Shown here one piece after another: positions 1 to 6,672 of a stretch of DNA of 8,022 nt. The notes beneath the pieces were generated by a model that saw nothing but the letters and a program-made list of their open reading frames with translations, was not told the DNA's origin and did no database searches. The stretch comes from an uncultured Planctomycetaceae bacterium (GTDB lineage: Bacteria > Planctomycetota > Planctomycetia > Pirellulales > UBA1268): NCBI GenBank assembly GCA_903885855.1, contig CAISKG010000379.1, positions 1 to 8,022 on the forward strand. The letters run 5' to 3'. A program made the translations under genes and the position numbers. The first letter of the stretch is position 1. The number at the start of each line of letters is the position of its first letter.

Positions 1-231
1 ACGCTCGTCCTCACGCGGAATGCCGGCGGCACGGTGGTGATCCCCACCCTCGCCGCGACGATCAGCGGGCTCAAGGGAGCCGACACCGCCTCCGGGGCGC
101 CGGTGCTCACCACCACCGCCACGGCCACGAGCCCGGTGGGCACCTACGCCGTGAAGGTGACGCTCGGCACCCTCAAGGCCAGCACGAACTACACGTTCGC
201 CTTCATCGACGGCTCGATCGAGATCCAGTGA
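1..231 (+). CDS. 3' end of an MBG-domain secreted/surface protein (5' truncated by window)
   Basis: The reading frame is open from base 1 to the TGA at 229-231, giving 76 visible residues; the start lies outside the window. The visible part resembles the end of an MBG (MBG_2 type) beta-sandwich repeat. It has a 'SGLKGADTASGAPVLTTTAT' stretch, then 'SPVGTYAVKV', then 'NYTFAFIDGSIEI', the usual order of blocks in these repeats. MBG repeats are found in large secreted or outer-surface proteins of planctomycetes, Verrucomicrobia and others, often in series, and are thought to act as adhesive or structural modules. The protein stops directly after the domain, with no C-terminal anchor, sorting signal or autotransporter barrel visible. 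The next gene converges on it from the other strand. The family call is fairly secure; the function of the whole protein cannot be judged from this fragment. Confidence 0.75.
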   Translation, partial: TLVLTRNAGGTVVIPTLAATISGLKGADTASGAPVLTTTATATSPVGTYAVKVTLGTLKASTNYTFAFIDGSIEIQ

Positions 232-255
232 GTGCCGCCCCGCGGGCGCCGGAGC

Positions 256-308
256 CAACGCCCGGCCCCGCGGGCGTTGCAACCAACGCCCGGCCCCTCG
301 GGCGCTGG
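256..308. terminator. Tandem GC-rich hairpins between convergent genes (putative bidirectional terminator)
   Basis: Two near-identical stem-loops stand side by side. The first (256-279) has a perfect 9-bp stem, CAACGCCCG / CGGGCGTTG, with a 6-base loop. The second (283-308) has a 10-bp stem, CCAACGCCCG / CGGGCGCTGG, with one A-C mismatch on the plus strand that becomes a G-U pair on the minus strand. A partial third copy of the right arm (CCCCGCGGGCG) occurs at about 237-247. They start 24 bases after the plus-strand stop at 231 and lie only 7 bases beyond the minus-strand stop at 315. No T-run follows on either strand, so this is not a classic intrinsic terminator. Position and symmetry suggest a two-way terminator or RNA 3'-end stabiliser, which is inference. 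Confidence 0.55.
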
Positions 309-314
309 CCCGAA

Positions 315-2216
315 TCACGACGCCGCGACCAGGGCCTCCAGGTCGCCCTGCATGGCATCGAGACGGGCCGCGAGGCGGGCCTTGGCGGCCGGCAGATCGG
401 CCGCGCCGGCCGGTGGCTCGGCGGCGAAGAGATAGAACTTGATCTTCGGCTCCGTGCCCGAGGGGCGTGCGGCGACGGCGTTGGACAGGGCGGGGAAGGG
501 GTTCTCCGCCCCGGCGGGGGCCGCCTCGGGCATCCCTGCAAGATCGAAGATCACCACGTCGCCCTTCTTGCCCGTGTGTTCGGGGCCGGGGAAGGGGCGC
601 GGCGGCGTGCCCTCCGCGGCGACCGTGAGGGCGGCGTAGTCGCGCACGCGCACCACGTCGAGCCCGGCGATCCGGCGCGGCGGCGCCTTCCGTAGCCCGG
701 CCATGATGGCCCGCATCCGCTCCATGCCGGCCGCCCCCGGGAGCGTGACCGAGATCTGCCGATCGGCATGGCAGCCGTGCCGTACGAAGAGCCGGTCGAG
801 CCGGTCGTGGAGCGACTCGCCGGCCGCCTTCGCCTCGGCCGCGCATTCCGCCAGCAGCAGCGCCGCCACGCTCGCGTCCTTGTCGCGGACGTGCGTCCCG
901 GCGAGGTATCCGTGCGACTCCTCGCAGCCGAAGAGAAAGTGGTCGGGGCCGATGCGGTCGATCTCCTCGCCGATCCACTTGAAGCCCACCTGGAGCCAGT
1001 CGGTGCAGGCCACGCCGTGCCCCTCGGCGATGCGGCGCACGAGGCCCGTGGTGACGAGGGTGGTGACGACGCGGTCGGAGGGCCGCAGGGCCCCCGAGCG
1101 GCCCCGGGAGGCGAGGACGTGCTCCGCCAGGAGGGCGCCGAGTTGGTTGCCGGTGAGCGCCCGCCATCCCGTCCCCCCCGCCGCCACCGGCGCCGAGGCG
1201 CCGAGGCGGTCGCAGTCGGGATCGCTCGCCATCACCACGTCGTCGCCGCGTGCGATCGCCTCGGCGACCGCGCCGTCCATCACCGCGGGGTTCTCCGGGT
1301 TGGAGACGTTGCCCGGGACGTTGGGGAAGTCGCCGTCCGGCGACGCCTGCGGGCCGTAGAGCCTCTGGCTCGAGAAGCCGGCGCCCTGCAGCACGGGAAC
1401 GACGGCGCTGGCCCCCACGCCGTGCAGCGGCGTGTAGAGGATCGACACGTCGCGCGGGCCGGGGGTGGCCTGACGGAGAACGGCGGCCACGAAGGCGGCG
1501 TCGATCTCCTCCTCCACGAAGCGCACGCGGCCGTCCGCGACCGCCGCGTCGAACGACGCTCGGTGCACGGCGTCGACCGCCATCACCCGCTCGATGATCC
1601 CGCGATCGTGGGGAGGGAGCACCTGCACGCCCCCCGCCCAGTAGACCTTGACGGCGTTGTCGCTGGGGGGATTGTGGCTGGCGGTGACCATGATCCCGCA
1701 CGTCGCCGCGGTGTGGCGCACCGCGAAGGAGAGCTCCGGGGTGCTCCGGAAACCGCGCAGGAAGTGGATGCGGAAGCCGGCCGCCAGCAGCACCTCCGCG
1801 CAGAGACGGGCGAAGTGCTCGGAGCGGTGGCGCGTGTCGTAGGCGATGGCGCAGGTGGGGGTGGTGCCCGTCGGGAGGACGGCGCGGACGTGGTCGGCCA
1901 GCCCCTGCGCGCTCTCGCCGATCGTGCGGTCGTTGATGGCGTTGCTGCCGACCGGGAACATCCTCCCGCGACGGCCGCCGGTCCCGAAGGGGATCACCGT
2001 CCAGAAAGCGTCGTCGAGGGGTCGCCAGGCCTCCCGCCCGCCGCCGGCCGTGGCCGCGTCGACCAGGTCGGCGACCGCCGGGGAGTAGTCCGAGTACCGC
2101 GGCTCCGCGAGCCACGCGCCGATCATCCGGGCCGAGTGGTCGGTGAGGTGACCGGCTTCCCGCGCCGCCTCGATGGCGGCCAGGCGCGCGGCGGGATCGA
2201 CGGGGGGCTGTGACAT
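315..2216 (-). CDS. pgcA: Phosphoglucomutase, PgcA/PGM2-type alpha-D-phosphohexomutase
   Basis: A 633-residue cytosolic phospho-sugar mutase, expected to interconvert glucose-6-P and glucose-1-P through a phosphoserine. All four domain signatures are visible in order: N-terminal 'FGTGGRRGRM' (77-86) as in PGM2-like enzymes; the catalytic loop TASHNPP (178-184, Ser180); the Mg loop DPDCDR (332-337); the sugar-recognition loop CEESHGY (431-437); and the C-terminal phosphate loop RPSGTEPKIKFY (584-595). It matches Bacillus subtilis PgcA in block order but is some 50 residues longer, partly through an N-terminal extension. The ATG is preceded by GGAG with 7-base spacing. It is transcribed away from a second hexomutase and converges on the MBG gene. 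It could supply glucose-1-P to the GlgC encoded in this window. Mannose or pentose phosphates are possible alternative substrates; family assignment is firm, exact substrate less so. Confidence 0.93.
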   Translation of the reverse strand: MSQPPVDPAARLAAIEAAREAGHLTDHSARMIGAWLAEPRYSDYSPAVADLVDAATAGGGREAWRPLDDAFWTVIPFGTGGRRGRMFPVGSNAINDRTIGESAQGLADHVRAVLPTGTTPTCAIAYDTRHRSEHFARLCAEVLLAAGFRIHFLRGFRSTPELSFAVRHTAATCGIMVTASHNPPSDNAVKVYWAGGVQVLPPHDRGIIERVMAVDAVHRASFDAAVADGRVRFVEEEIDAAFVAAVLRQATPGPRDVSILYTPLHGVGASAVVPVLQGAGFSSQRLYGPQASPDGDFPNVPGNVSNPENPAVMDGAVAEAIARGDDVVMASDPDCDRLGASAPVAAGGTGWRALTGNQLGALLAEHVLASRGRSGALRPSDRVVTTLVTTGLVRRIAEGHGVACTDWLQVGFKWIGEEIDRIGPDHFLFGCEESHGYLAGTHVRDKDASVAALLLAECAAEAKAAGESLHDRLDRLFVRHGCHADRQISVTLPGAAGMERMRAIMAGLRKAPPRRIAGLDVVRVRDYAALTVAAEGTPPRPFPGPEHTGKKGDVVIFDLAGMPEAAPAGAENPFPALSNAVAARPSGTEPKIKFYLFAAEPPAGAADLPAAKARLAARLDAMQGDLEALVAAS

Positions 2217-2223
2217 CGACGGG

Positions 2224-2227
2224 CTCC
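2224..2227 (-). promoter_or_regulatory. Shine-Dalgarno (GGAG) of the pgcA-like gene
   Basis: On the minus strand GGAG lies 7 bases before the ATG at 2216-2214. It supports that start codon, and is one of only two clear ribosome-binding sites in the window. Confidence 0.6.
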
Positions 2228-2252
2228 GGGGGGACGACGGAAACGGGGCCCA

Positions 2253-2260
2253 TTTATACT
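2253..2260. promoter_or_regulatory. Shared AT-rich -10 patch of a divergent promoter
   Basis: The 71-base gap between the two divergent mutase genes is GC-rich except for CATTTATACT at 2251-2260. Read on the plus strand it gives TATACT (2255-2260); read on the minus strand it gives TATAAA (2253-2258). Each matches the sigma-70 -10 consensus at five of six positions. No good -35 box is visible on either side; on the plus strand GGGACG at 2231-2236 keeps only three consensus bases. If both boxes are used, the leaders would be about 20 bases (plus) and 30 bases (minus), and the two promoters would overlap and probably exclude each other. Confidence 0.5.
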
Positions 2261-2287
2261 CGCCGCTCCCCTGCCCGCCCTCCCCGC

Positions 2288-3694
2288 ATGCCCTCGGCGA
2301 CCTTCCCCGTGAGCGACACCCTGATCGTCAGCGTCTCGGGACTGCGCGGCATCGTCGGCGGTTCGCTCACCCCCGACGTGGCGGCGCGCTACGCGCTGGC
2401 CTTCGTCGACGGGCTGCCGCCGGGGCCCGTCGTCGTCGGCCGCGACGGCCGGACCCACGGCCCGCTGTTGGCGCGGGCGATCGGCGAGGCCCTCGCCCGT
2501 GCGGGCCGGGACATCCTCGATGCCGGCGTGGCGGCGACGCCGACGATCGGGATCGTCGTGCGCGATTCCGGCGCCGCCGGCGGCATCCAGATCTCGGCCA
2601 GCCACAACCCCGCCCCCTACAACGGGATCAAACTCTTCTCCGCCGAGGGGCGGGTGATCGGCGCCGCGGCGGGGCAGGCGGTGCTCGAGCGTTTCCGCGC
2701 CGGCCCGGGATCCGCGCCCCCCGCGCCGGCCCGCGGCGCCCGGCGCGACGTCGACGGCACCGCCCTCCACGTGGCGCTCGTGCTGGCGACGGTCGACGCC
2801 GGGGCGATCCGCCGGGCGCGGCCGAGGGTGTGGCTCGACGCGGGGCATGGCGCGGGGAGCCGGGTCGGCCGGGCGCTGCTGGAGGCGCTCGGCTGCGACG
2901 CCGAGATCGCCGGGGGCGAGCCCGACGGCCTCTTCGAGCACCCCCCCGAGCCGACCGCCGCGAACCTCGCCGCCTGGCTGCCGCGCGTGGCGGCCGCCGG
3001 CGCCGACGTGGGCTTCTTCCAGGATCCCGACGCCGACCGGCTCGCCGTGGCGACCGCCGACGGCACCTACATCGGCGAGGAATGCACGCTGGCGCTGGCC
3101 GCTGAGAACGTGCTCGCCCGATGCCCCGGCCCCGTCGTCGTCAACTGCTCCTCCAGCGCCATGACCGCCGCCATCGCCGCCCGCCACGGCGTGCCCTGCC
3201 GCGTGTCGGCGGTGGGGGAGGCGAACGTCGTGGAGGCGATGCTCGCGACCGGCGCGGTGCTCGGCGGGGAGGGGAATGGCGGCGTGATCCACCCCGGGGT
3301 CGTGCTGGTGCGCGACAGCGCCGTCGCCATGGCCCTCGTCCTCGACTCGATGTGCCGCGGCGGGGGAATCGTGCCCCTGGCACGGCTCGCGGCGGAGCTG
3401 CCGCGGATGGCGATGGAGAAGGAGCGGATCGACCTTCCCCCACGGTCCTCCCCGCGGGCGCTCGCCGGGGCGCTGGAGCGCGTGGCGGCCGCTTTTCCGG
3501 AGGCACGCCCCGACCGCCTCGACGGCCTGCGGCTCGACTGGCCGGGCGGCTGGCTCTTGGTGCGTGCGAGCAACACCGAGCCGATCGTGCGGGTGGTCGC
3601 GGAGGCGGCGAGCGCCGCGGAGGCCCAGGCGGCGATCGCCCGCGCCCGGCGGGCCATCGACGCCGCGGAAGGGCCTCCGGCCCCGGACGGCTAG
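2288..3694 (+). CDS. glmM: Phosphoglucosamine mutase / phosphomannomutase-like alpha-D-phosphohexomutase
   Basis: A 468-residue cytosolic enzyme of the alpha-D-phosphohexomutase family, moving phosphate between C6 and C1 of a hexose via phosphoserine. Signatures: N-terminal SGLRGIVG (17-24); catalytic loop SASHNP (103-108, Ser105); the linker motif HPPEPTAANL (218-227); Mg loop DPDADR (246-251); sugar loop GEGNGG (327-332); phosphate loop RASNTEP (426-432). The GEGNGG loop differs from bacterial GlmM (GEQSGH) and from PMM/PGM (GEMSGH), and is like that of archaeal-type phosphoglucosamine mutases, so the symbol is tentative. The ATG at 2288 was chosen because it follows the putative -10 and precedes the conserved N-terminus; it has no clear ribosome-binding site, and GTG 2309 is a possible alternative. 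It is divergent from a paralogue. Its TAG stop lies inside the CTAG end of a palindromic element. Confidence 0.85.
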   Translation: MPSATFPVSDTLIVSVSGLRGIVGGSLTPDVAARYALAFVDGLPPGPVVVGRDGRTHGPLLARAIGEALARAGRDILDAGVAATPTIGIVVRDSGAAGGIQISASHNPAPYNGIKLFSAEGRVIGAAAGQAVLERFRAGPGSAPPAPARGARRDVDGTALHVALVLATVDAGAIRRARPRVWLDAGHGAGSRVGRALLEALGCDAEIAGGEPDGLFEHPPEPTAANLAAWLPRVAAAGADVGFFQDPDADRLAVATADGTYIGEECTLALAAENVLARCPGPVVVNCSSSAMTAAIAARHGVPCRVSAVGEANVVEAMLATGAVLGGEGNGGVIHPGVVLVRDSAVAMALVLDSMCRGGGIVPLARLAAELPRMAMEKERIDLPPRSSPRALAGALERVAAAFPEARPDRLDGLRLDWPGGWLLVRASNTEPIVRVVAEAASAAEAQAAIARARRAIDAAEGPPAPDG

Positions 3695-3816
3695 CAGGCT
3701 GTGGACAAAGTGATCCGCCGCCGGATGCGGCGGCAGGCACCCGTGAAAAACCTTGGCTTTTCAGGGTGCCCACACGTGGAAAAAGGTCATGGATGACTTT
3801 TTCCACGGACAGCTAG
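3691..3816. mobile_element. MITE-like palindromic element, CTAG-flanked, between convergent stop codons
   Basis: The first 26 bases (3691-3716) and the reverse complement of the last 26 (3791-3816) agree without gaps at 21 positions, sharing CTAGC at the edge and GTGGA-AAAGT inside. CTAG is present at both ends, consistent with insertion at a CTAG target with duplication of TA (or all four bases). IS630-family elements are known to prefer the TA of CTAG, so a non-autonomous IS630/Tc1-like miniature element is the best guess. There is no coding capacity. The left CTAG contains the TAG stop of the plus-strand mutase and the right CTAG contains, on the other strand, the TAG stop of the LysM gene. 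The interior is less GC-rich than its neighbours, with several A and T runs. It could instead be a REP-like repeat or an unusually large bidirectional terminator. Confidence 0.6.
3717..3807. repeat. Three consecutive stem-loops inside the palindromic element
   Basis: Hairpin A (3717-3734) is GCCGCCG / CGGCGGC around a GATG loop. Hairpin B (3736-3770) pairs GGCACCC(G)TGAAAA with TTTTCAGGGTGCC, 13 bp with bulged G3743 and an 8-base loop. Hairpin C (3775-3807) pairs CGTGGAAAAAG(G)TCA with TGACTTTTTCCACG, 14 bp with one bulged G and a TGGA loop. The left arm of C is also a direct, diverged copy of the left terminal repeat (GTGGACAAAGTGATCC at 3701-3716), so the terminal motif occurs three times. 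Together the hairpins would probably stop or slow transcription from both convergent genes; that role is inference. Confidence 0.7.
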
Positions 3817-5009
3817 CGGCGCACGAGCACCTGCGACCCCGCGCCGAGGATGTCGGCGATGTCGTCGAGGTCGCGCAGCGACACCACGATGCTCGACGGC
3901 GACGCGGTCTCGGTGACGAGGCTCGGGTCCTCCACGCCCTCGATGAGGAGCCCGTCGCCGAGGAGCACCGATTTACCCGCGGCCGCCGAGAACGACACCT
4001 GCGCCGCGAAGCCAGGCGCGTCGGGCGTGGCGCCCGGGCGGCGGATTTCCACCACCGGCACCGACTGGCCGACGCGCTGGTCGAGCGCGCGGCCGATCAC
4101 GACGGGGAAGCTGCCGGCGTAGTTGCCGCCGACCTGGAGGCTCATGCGTCGTCGCGAGACGCTGATCACGGCGTCGAAGGGCCCCCGCACGACCTTGAGG
4201 TGCTCGCCGGGCACCAGCTGTGCCGGGTCGGGCACGCCGTTGATCTTGCCCAGCAGTTGCCACGGCACCTGGAGCGGCGCGGCGATCGACTGGAGCGTGT
4301 CGCCGGGCGCGACGACGTAGGGCGGGAAGAGGAGGTCCTTCTGGGAGTAGATCACGGTGCCGGCGAGCTGGCCGAGAAGGTCCTCCAGTCGCTGGCTCTC
4401 CTCGAGGCTCAGCGCCGGATCGTCATGCCACACCGAGAGCACCGCCAGCGCCTCGGCGTAGCGCCCGCCGCGGAGCTTGTCGTGGGCGTCGCTCCAGGCG
4501 GTGGCGAAGGCGGCTGAGGGCACCGGCTGCCGGGCGGCGGCGGCGGGATCCGCGAGGGGGGCCGCCGCGAACTCGGGCGCTCCCAGCGGCGGCGCCACCG
4601 GCGCGAGCGTCGGCGGGGGCGCGACGGGATCGGCCAGCGGCGCTTGCGGGCCGGCCGGGAACGGCGCCGGAGGCACGGCGGCGAGGGATTGCGCCGGAGG
4701 CACGCTCGATGCCGCGGCATGGAGGGCCTCGGCTCCGGCGAGCGGATGGGCCGGCGGGGGCGCGGCGGCGTCGGACAGCGGAGCCGGGACGTCGCTCGGC
4801 GCGTCGCCGAACGTGACCTGCGGCGGCGTGGGGGCGGCCGCGTCGCCGAACGTCACCCCGGCCGGCGCGGACCCCGGTCCCTTCTGCACCACCGACCAGG
4901 CCCCGTAGAGGATCGTTCCGAGGAGGCCGAGGACGACGAGCGGCTTGAGCGAATCCATCGGGTCGGATTCGCGGCGGCGGCGGCGGCGGGACGAGGAGGT
5001 GCGTGCCAT
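3813..5009 (-). CDS. Membrane-anchored LysM protein with catalytically degenerate L,D-transpeptidase (YkuD-like) domain
   Basis: A 398-residue protein. Order: basic N-terminus with a run of six arginines (8-13); one hydrophobic segment (about 22-41) that should anchor it with the rest outside the cytoplasm; a long Ala/Pro-rich linker (about 45-165) with the motif VTFGDA twice (52-57, 65-70); a short helical stretch (about 168-222); a LysM peptidoglycan-binding domain (about 230-274, 'YVVAPGDTLQSIA'); and a YkuD-like domain (about 278-396). In the last, the active-site blocks align without gaps to the usual pattern, but IHG is IEG (Glu357) and SHGCIRL is SPSSIVV (Ser373 in place of the catalytic Cys, Val375 in place of Arg). 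It is therefore probably a non-enzymatic peptidoglycan-binding protein. The ATG at 5009 gives the basic leader; ATG 4958 (381 residues) is an alternative. Neither has a clear ribosome-binding site. It is divergent from glgC. Confidence 0.85.
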   Translation of the reverse strand: MARTSSSRRRRRRESDPMDSLKPLVVLGLLGTILYGAWSVVQKGPGSAPAGVTFGDAAAPTPPQVTFGDAPSDVPAPLSDAAAPPPAHPLAGAEALHAAASSVPPAQSLAAVPPAPFPAGPQAPLADPVAPPPTLAPVAPPLGAPEFAAAPLADPAAAARQPVPSAAFATAWSDAHDKLRGGRYAEALAVLSVWHDDPALSLEESQRLEDLLGQLAGTVIYSQKDLLFPPYVVAPGDTLQSIAAPLQVPWQLLGKINGVPDPAQLVPGEHLKVVRGPFDAVISVSRRRMSLQVGGNYAGSFPVVIGRALDQRVGQSVPVVEIRRPGATPDAPGFAAQVSFSAAAGKSVLLGDGLLIEGVEDPSLVTETASPSSIVVSLRDLDDIADILGAGSQVLVRR

Positions 5010-5227
5010 GGTCGCTTCGCGGAGGGGCGGGGGGTTCCAGGGCTCCCGGGCGGGTCGGGACGGTAGACGAGGGCGCGGAGACGTGCCAGAGCGGTTCGCG
5101 CGGTCGGGCCGGGGCGGCTCGTGCCGGCGGCGGTCCGTCGGCCCCGGCCGTCGCGGGGGACTGCGCCGACGGGGCGAAATGGCGGACCTGCGCCGCCCGG
5201 GCGCCACGGCTTCCGGGGCCATCCGGT

Positions 5228-5258
5228 TTGCCGGAGCGCTGGCCCCCGGACGTATCAT
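5228..5258 (+). promoter_or_regulatory. Putative sigma-70-like promoter of glgC
   Basis: TTGCCG (5228-5233) and TATCAT (5253-5258) resemble -35 and -10 boxes at a rather long 19-base spacing. They would start transcription near 5265, giving a leader of about 30 bases that includes the ribosome-binding site. The rest of the 285-base divergent spacer (5010-5294) is very GC-rich; I see no gene or RNA in it and only a weak promoter candidate for the LysM gene. Confidence 0.4.
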
Positions 5259-5280
5259 GCCCGGGAGTCTCGCGCAGACG

Positions 5281-5286
5281 GGGAGG
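5281..5286 (+). promoter_or_regulatory. Shine-Dalgarno (GGGAGG) of glgC
   Basis: GGGAGG lies 8 bases before ATG 5295 and decides that start over the in-frame ATG at 5316, which has no such site. Confidence 0.7.
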
Positions 5287-5294
5287 GAACGACC

Positions 5295-6659
5295 ATGCCC
5301 CTGGCCAGACAGACCATGACCTCGTGCATGGTCGACGCGGGCGGCCGGCGCCGCGACGGAGCGGGCGACGGTGTCGTCGCCGTGGTGCTCGCCGGAGGGC
5401 GGGGATCGCGGCTCGCGCCCCTCACCCGCGACCGCGCCAAGCCCGCGGTGCCGTTCGGTGGCGGGCATCGGATCATCGACTTCACCCTCTCCAACTGCGT
5501 CAACAGCGGGCTGCGGCGCGTCCTCGTCCTCACGCAGTACAAGTCGGCCAGCCTCGACAGGCACCTCATGCTGGGATGGAGCGGGCTGTTCCGCCCCGAG
5601 TTCGGCGAGGCCCTCGAGATCCTCCCCCCGCAGCAACGCGTCGGGGAGCACTGGTACCGGGGCACCGCCGACGCGGTGTTCCAGAACCTCGGGGCCCTCG
5701 AACGCCACGCGCCGCGGCTGGTGGTGGTGCTGGCCGGGGACCACGTCTACCGGATGGACTACCGCGAGCTCGTCGCCACCCACGACCGCGCCGGCGCCGA
5801 CGTGACGATCGCCAGCCTGCCGGTGCCGGAGGCGGCGGGGCGGGAACTGGGGACGATGCGCGTCGACGCGTCGTGGCGTGTCCGCGGGTTCTTCGAGAAG
5901 ACCTCCACGCCCCCGCTGCTGCCGGGGCAGCCGGGGACGTGCCTGGCCTCGATGGGGGTGTACTGCTTCTCCTGGCCCTTCCTGCGCGATCGGCTCCGCG
6001 GCAACCAGGCGTCGGGGGGCGGTCATGACTTCGGCCACGACATCCTCCCGGCAGCCGTGGCGACGCGTGCGGTGCTGGCCCACCCCTTCGGCGGCCCGAA
6101 CGGCGGCTACTGGCGCGACGTCGGCACGATCGACGCCTACTACGACGCCGGCCGCGACCTGCTGGGTGCGGCTCCGGCGTTCGACCTCCACGACGGGGAG
6201 TGGCCGATCCGGACGCTCCCCACGGCGCTGCCGCCGCCGAAGTTCGTCACCGTCGCCGACGGAACGCGGCGGCACCGCGGCGGTGCCGCCGACAGCCTCG
6301 TCGGGGCGGGGGCGGTGCTCGCCGGAGGCATGGCGCTGGGCTCGATCCTCGGCCCGAGGGTCCGTCTGGCCGCGGGCGCCCGGGTCGAGGACAGCGTGCT
6401 CCTCGACGGGGTGGAGGTCGGTCCTCATGCCCGGGTCCGGCGCACGATCGTCGACAAGGGGACGCGGCTCCCCGCCGGCGTCGCGGTCGGCTTCGACCGC
6501 GGGGCCGACGAGGCCCTGGGCTTGACGATCTCCCCCGGCGGTGTGACCGTGGTACCCAGCGGCCACGTGTTCCCCGAGCCGTCCGCCCCCCTCGCCCCCG
6601 CGCCTTCCCGCCACCCGGGCGCGGCGCTGGCGGCCCCGCTGCCGCTGCGTCCCCGCTGA
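5295..6659 (+). CDS. glgC: Glucose-1-phosphate adenylyltransferase (ADP-glucose pyrophosphorylase)
   Basis: A 454-residue cytosolic enzyme making ADP-glucose and PPi from glucose-1-P and ATP, the committed step of bacterial glycogen synthesis. The nucleotidyltransferase domain shows VLAGGRGSRLAPLT (31-44), RAKPAVPFGG (47-56), IIDFTLSNCVNSG (60-72), GTADAVFQN (123-131), the metal-binding LAGDHVYRMDY (146-156), FEKT (200-203, where most homologues have EKP), SMGVYCF (219-225), FGHDILP (246-252) and YWRDVGTIDAYY (272-283). A left-handed beta-helix follows (about 330-400), then the family's ending 'SPGGVTVVPSGHVF'. A Pro/Ala-rich tail of about 28 residues (427-454) is extra, and the N-terminus carries about 26 residues before the core. 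Allosteric control by sugar phosphates is typical of the family but cannot be read here. The downstream protease gene starts 13 bases after its stop, suggesting one transcript. Confidence 0.95.
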   Translation: MPLARQTMTSCMVDAGGRRRDGAGDGVVAVVLAGGRGSRLAPLTRDRAKPAVPFGGGHRIIDFTLSNCVNSGLRRVLVLTQYKSASLDRHLMLGWSGLFRPEFGEALEILPPQQRVGEHWYRGTADAVFQNLGALERHAPRLVVVLAGDHVYRMDYRELVATHDRAGADVTIASLPVPEAAGRELGTMRVDASWRVRGFFEKTSTPPLLPGQPGTCLASMGVYCFSWPFLRDRLRGNQASGGGHDFGHDILPAAVATRAVLAHPFGGPNGGYWRDVGTIDAYYDAGRDLLGAAPAFDLHDGEWPIRTLPTALPPPKFVTVADGTRRHRGGAADSLVGAGAVLAGGMALGSILGPRVRLAAGARVEDSVLLDGVEVGPHARVRRTIVDKGTRLPAGVAVGFDRGADEALGLTISPGGVTVVPSGHVFPEPSAPLAPAPSRHPGAALAAPLPLRPR

Positions 6660-6672
6660 AGCCATCCCCCCC

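Noticed and set aside
768..2213. Long plus-strand open frame antisense to the pgcA-like gene
   Set aside because: An Arg/Gly/Ala/Val-rich translation with no recognisable domain; it mirrors the codons of a gene with all family motifs on the other strand, as is usual at this GC content.
2210..2287. Earlier start for the GlmM-like gene overlapping pgcA
   Set aside because: The extra 26 residues run through the putative -10 patch and into pgcA, and lie outside the conserved N-terminus of the family.
2123..3292. Minus-strand open frame across the start of pgcA and the GlmM-like gene
   Set aside because: Low-complexity translation that crosses the divergent promoter region; a shadow of the plus-strand mutase.
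5135..5172. 8-bp perfect inverted repeat (CCGTCGGC / GCCGACGG) in the glgC upstream spacer
   Set aside because: A 22-base loop and pure GC arms in a region of very high GC; such repeats are expected by chance, and it is not placed at the promoter boxes.
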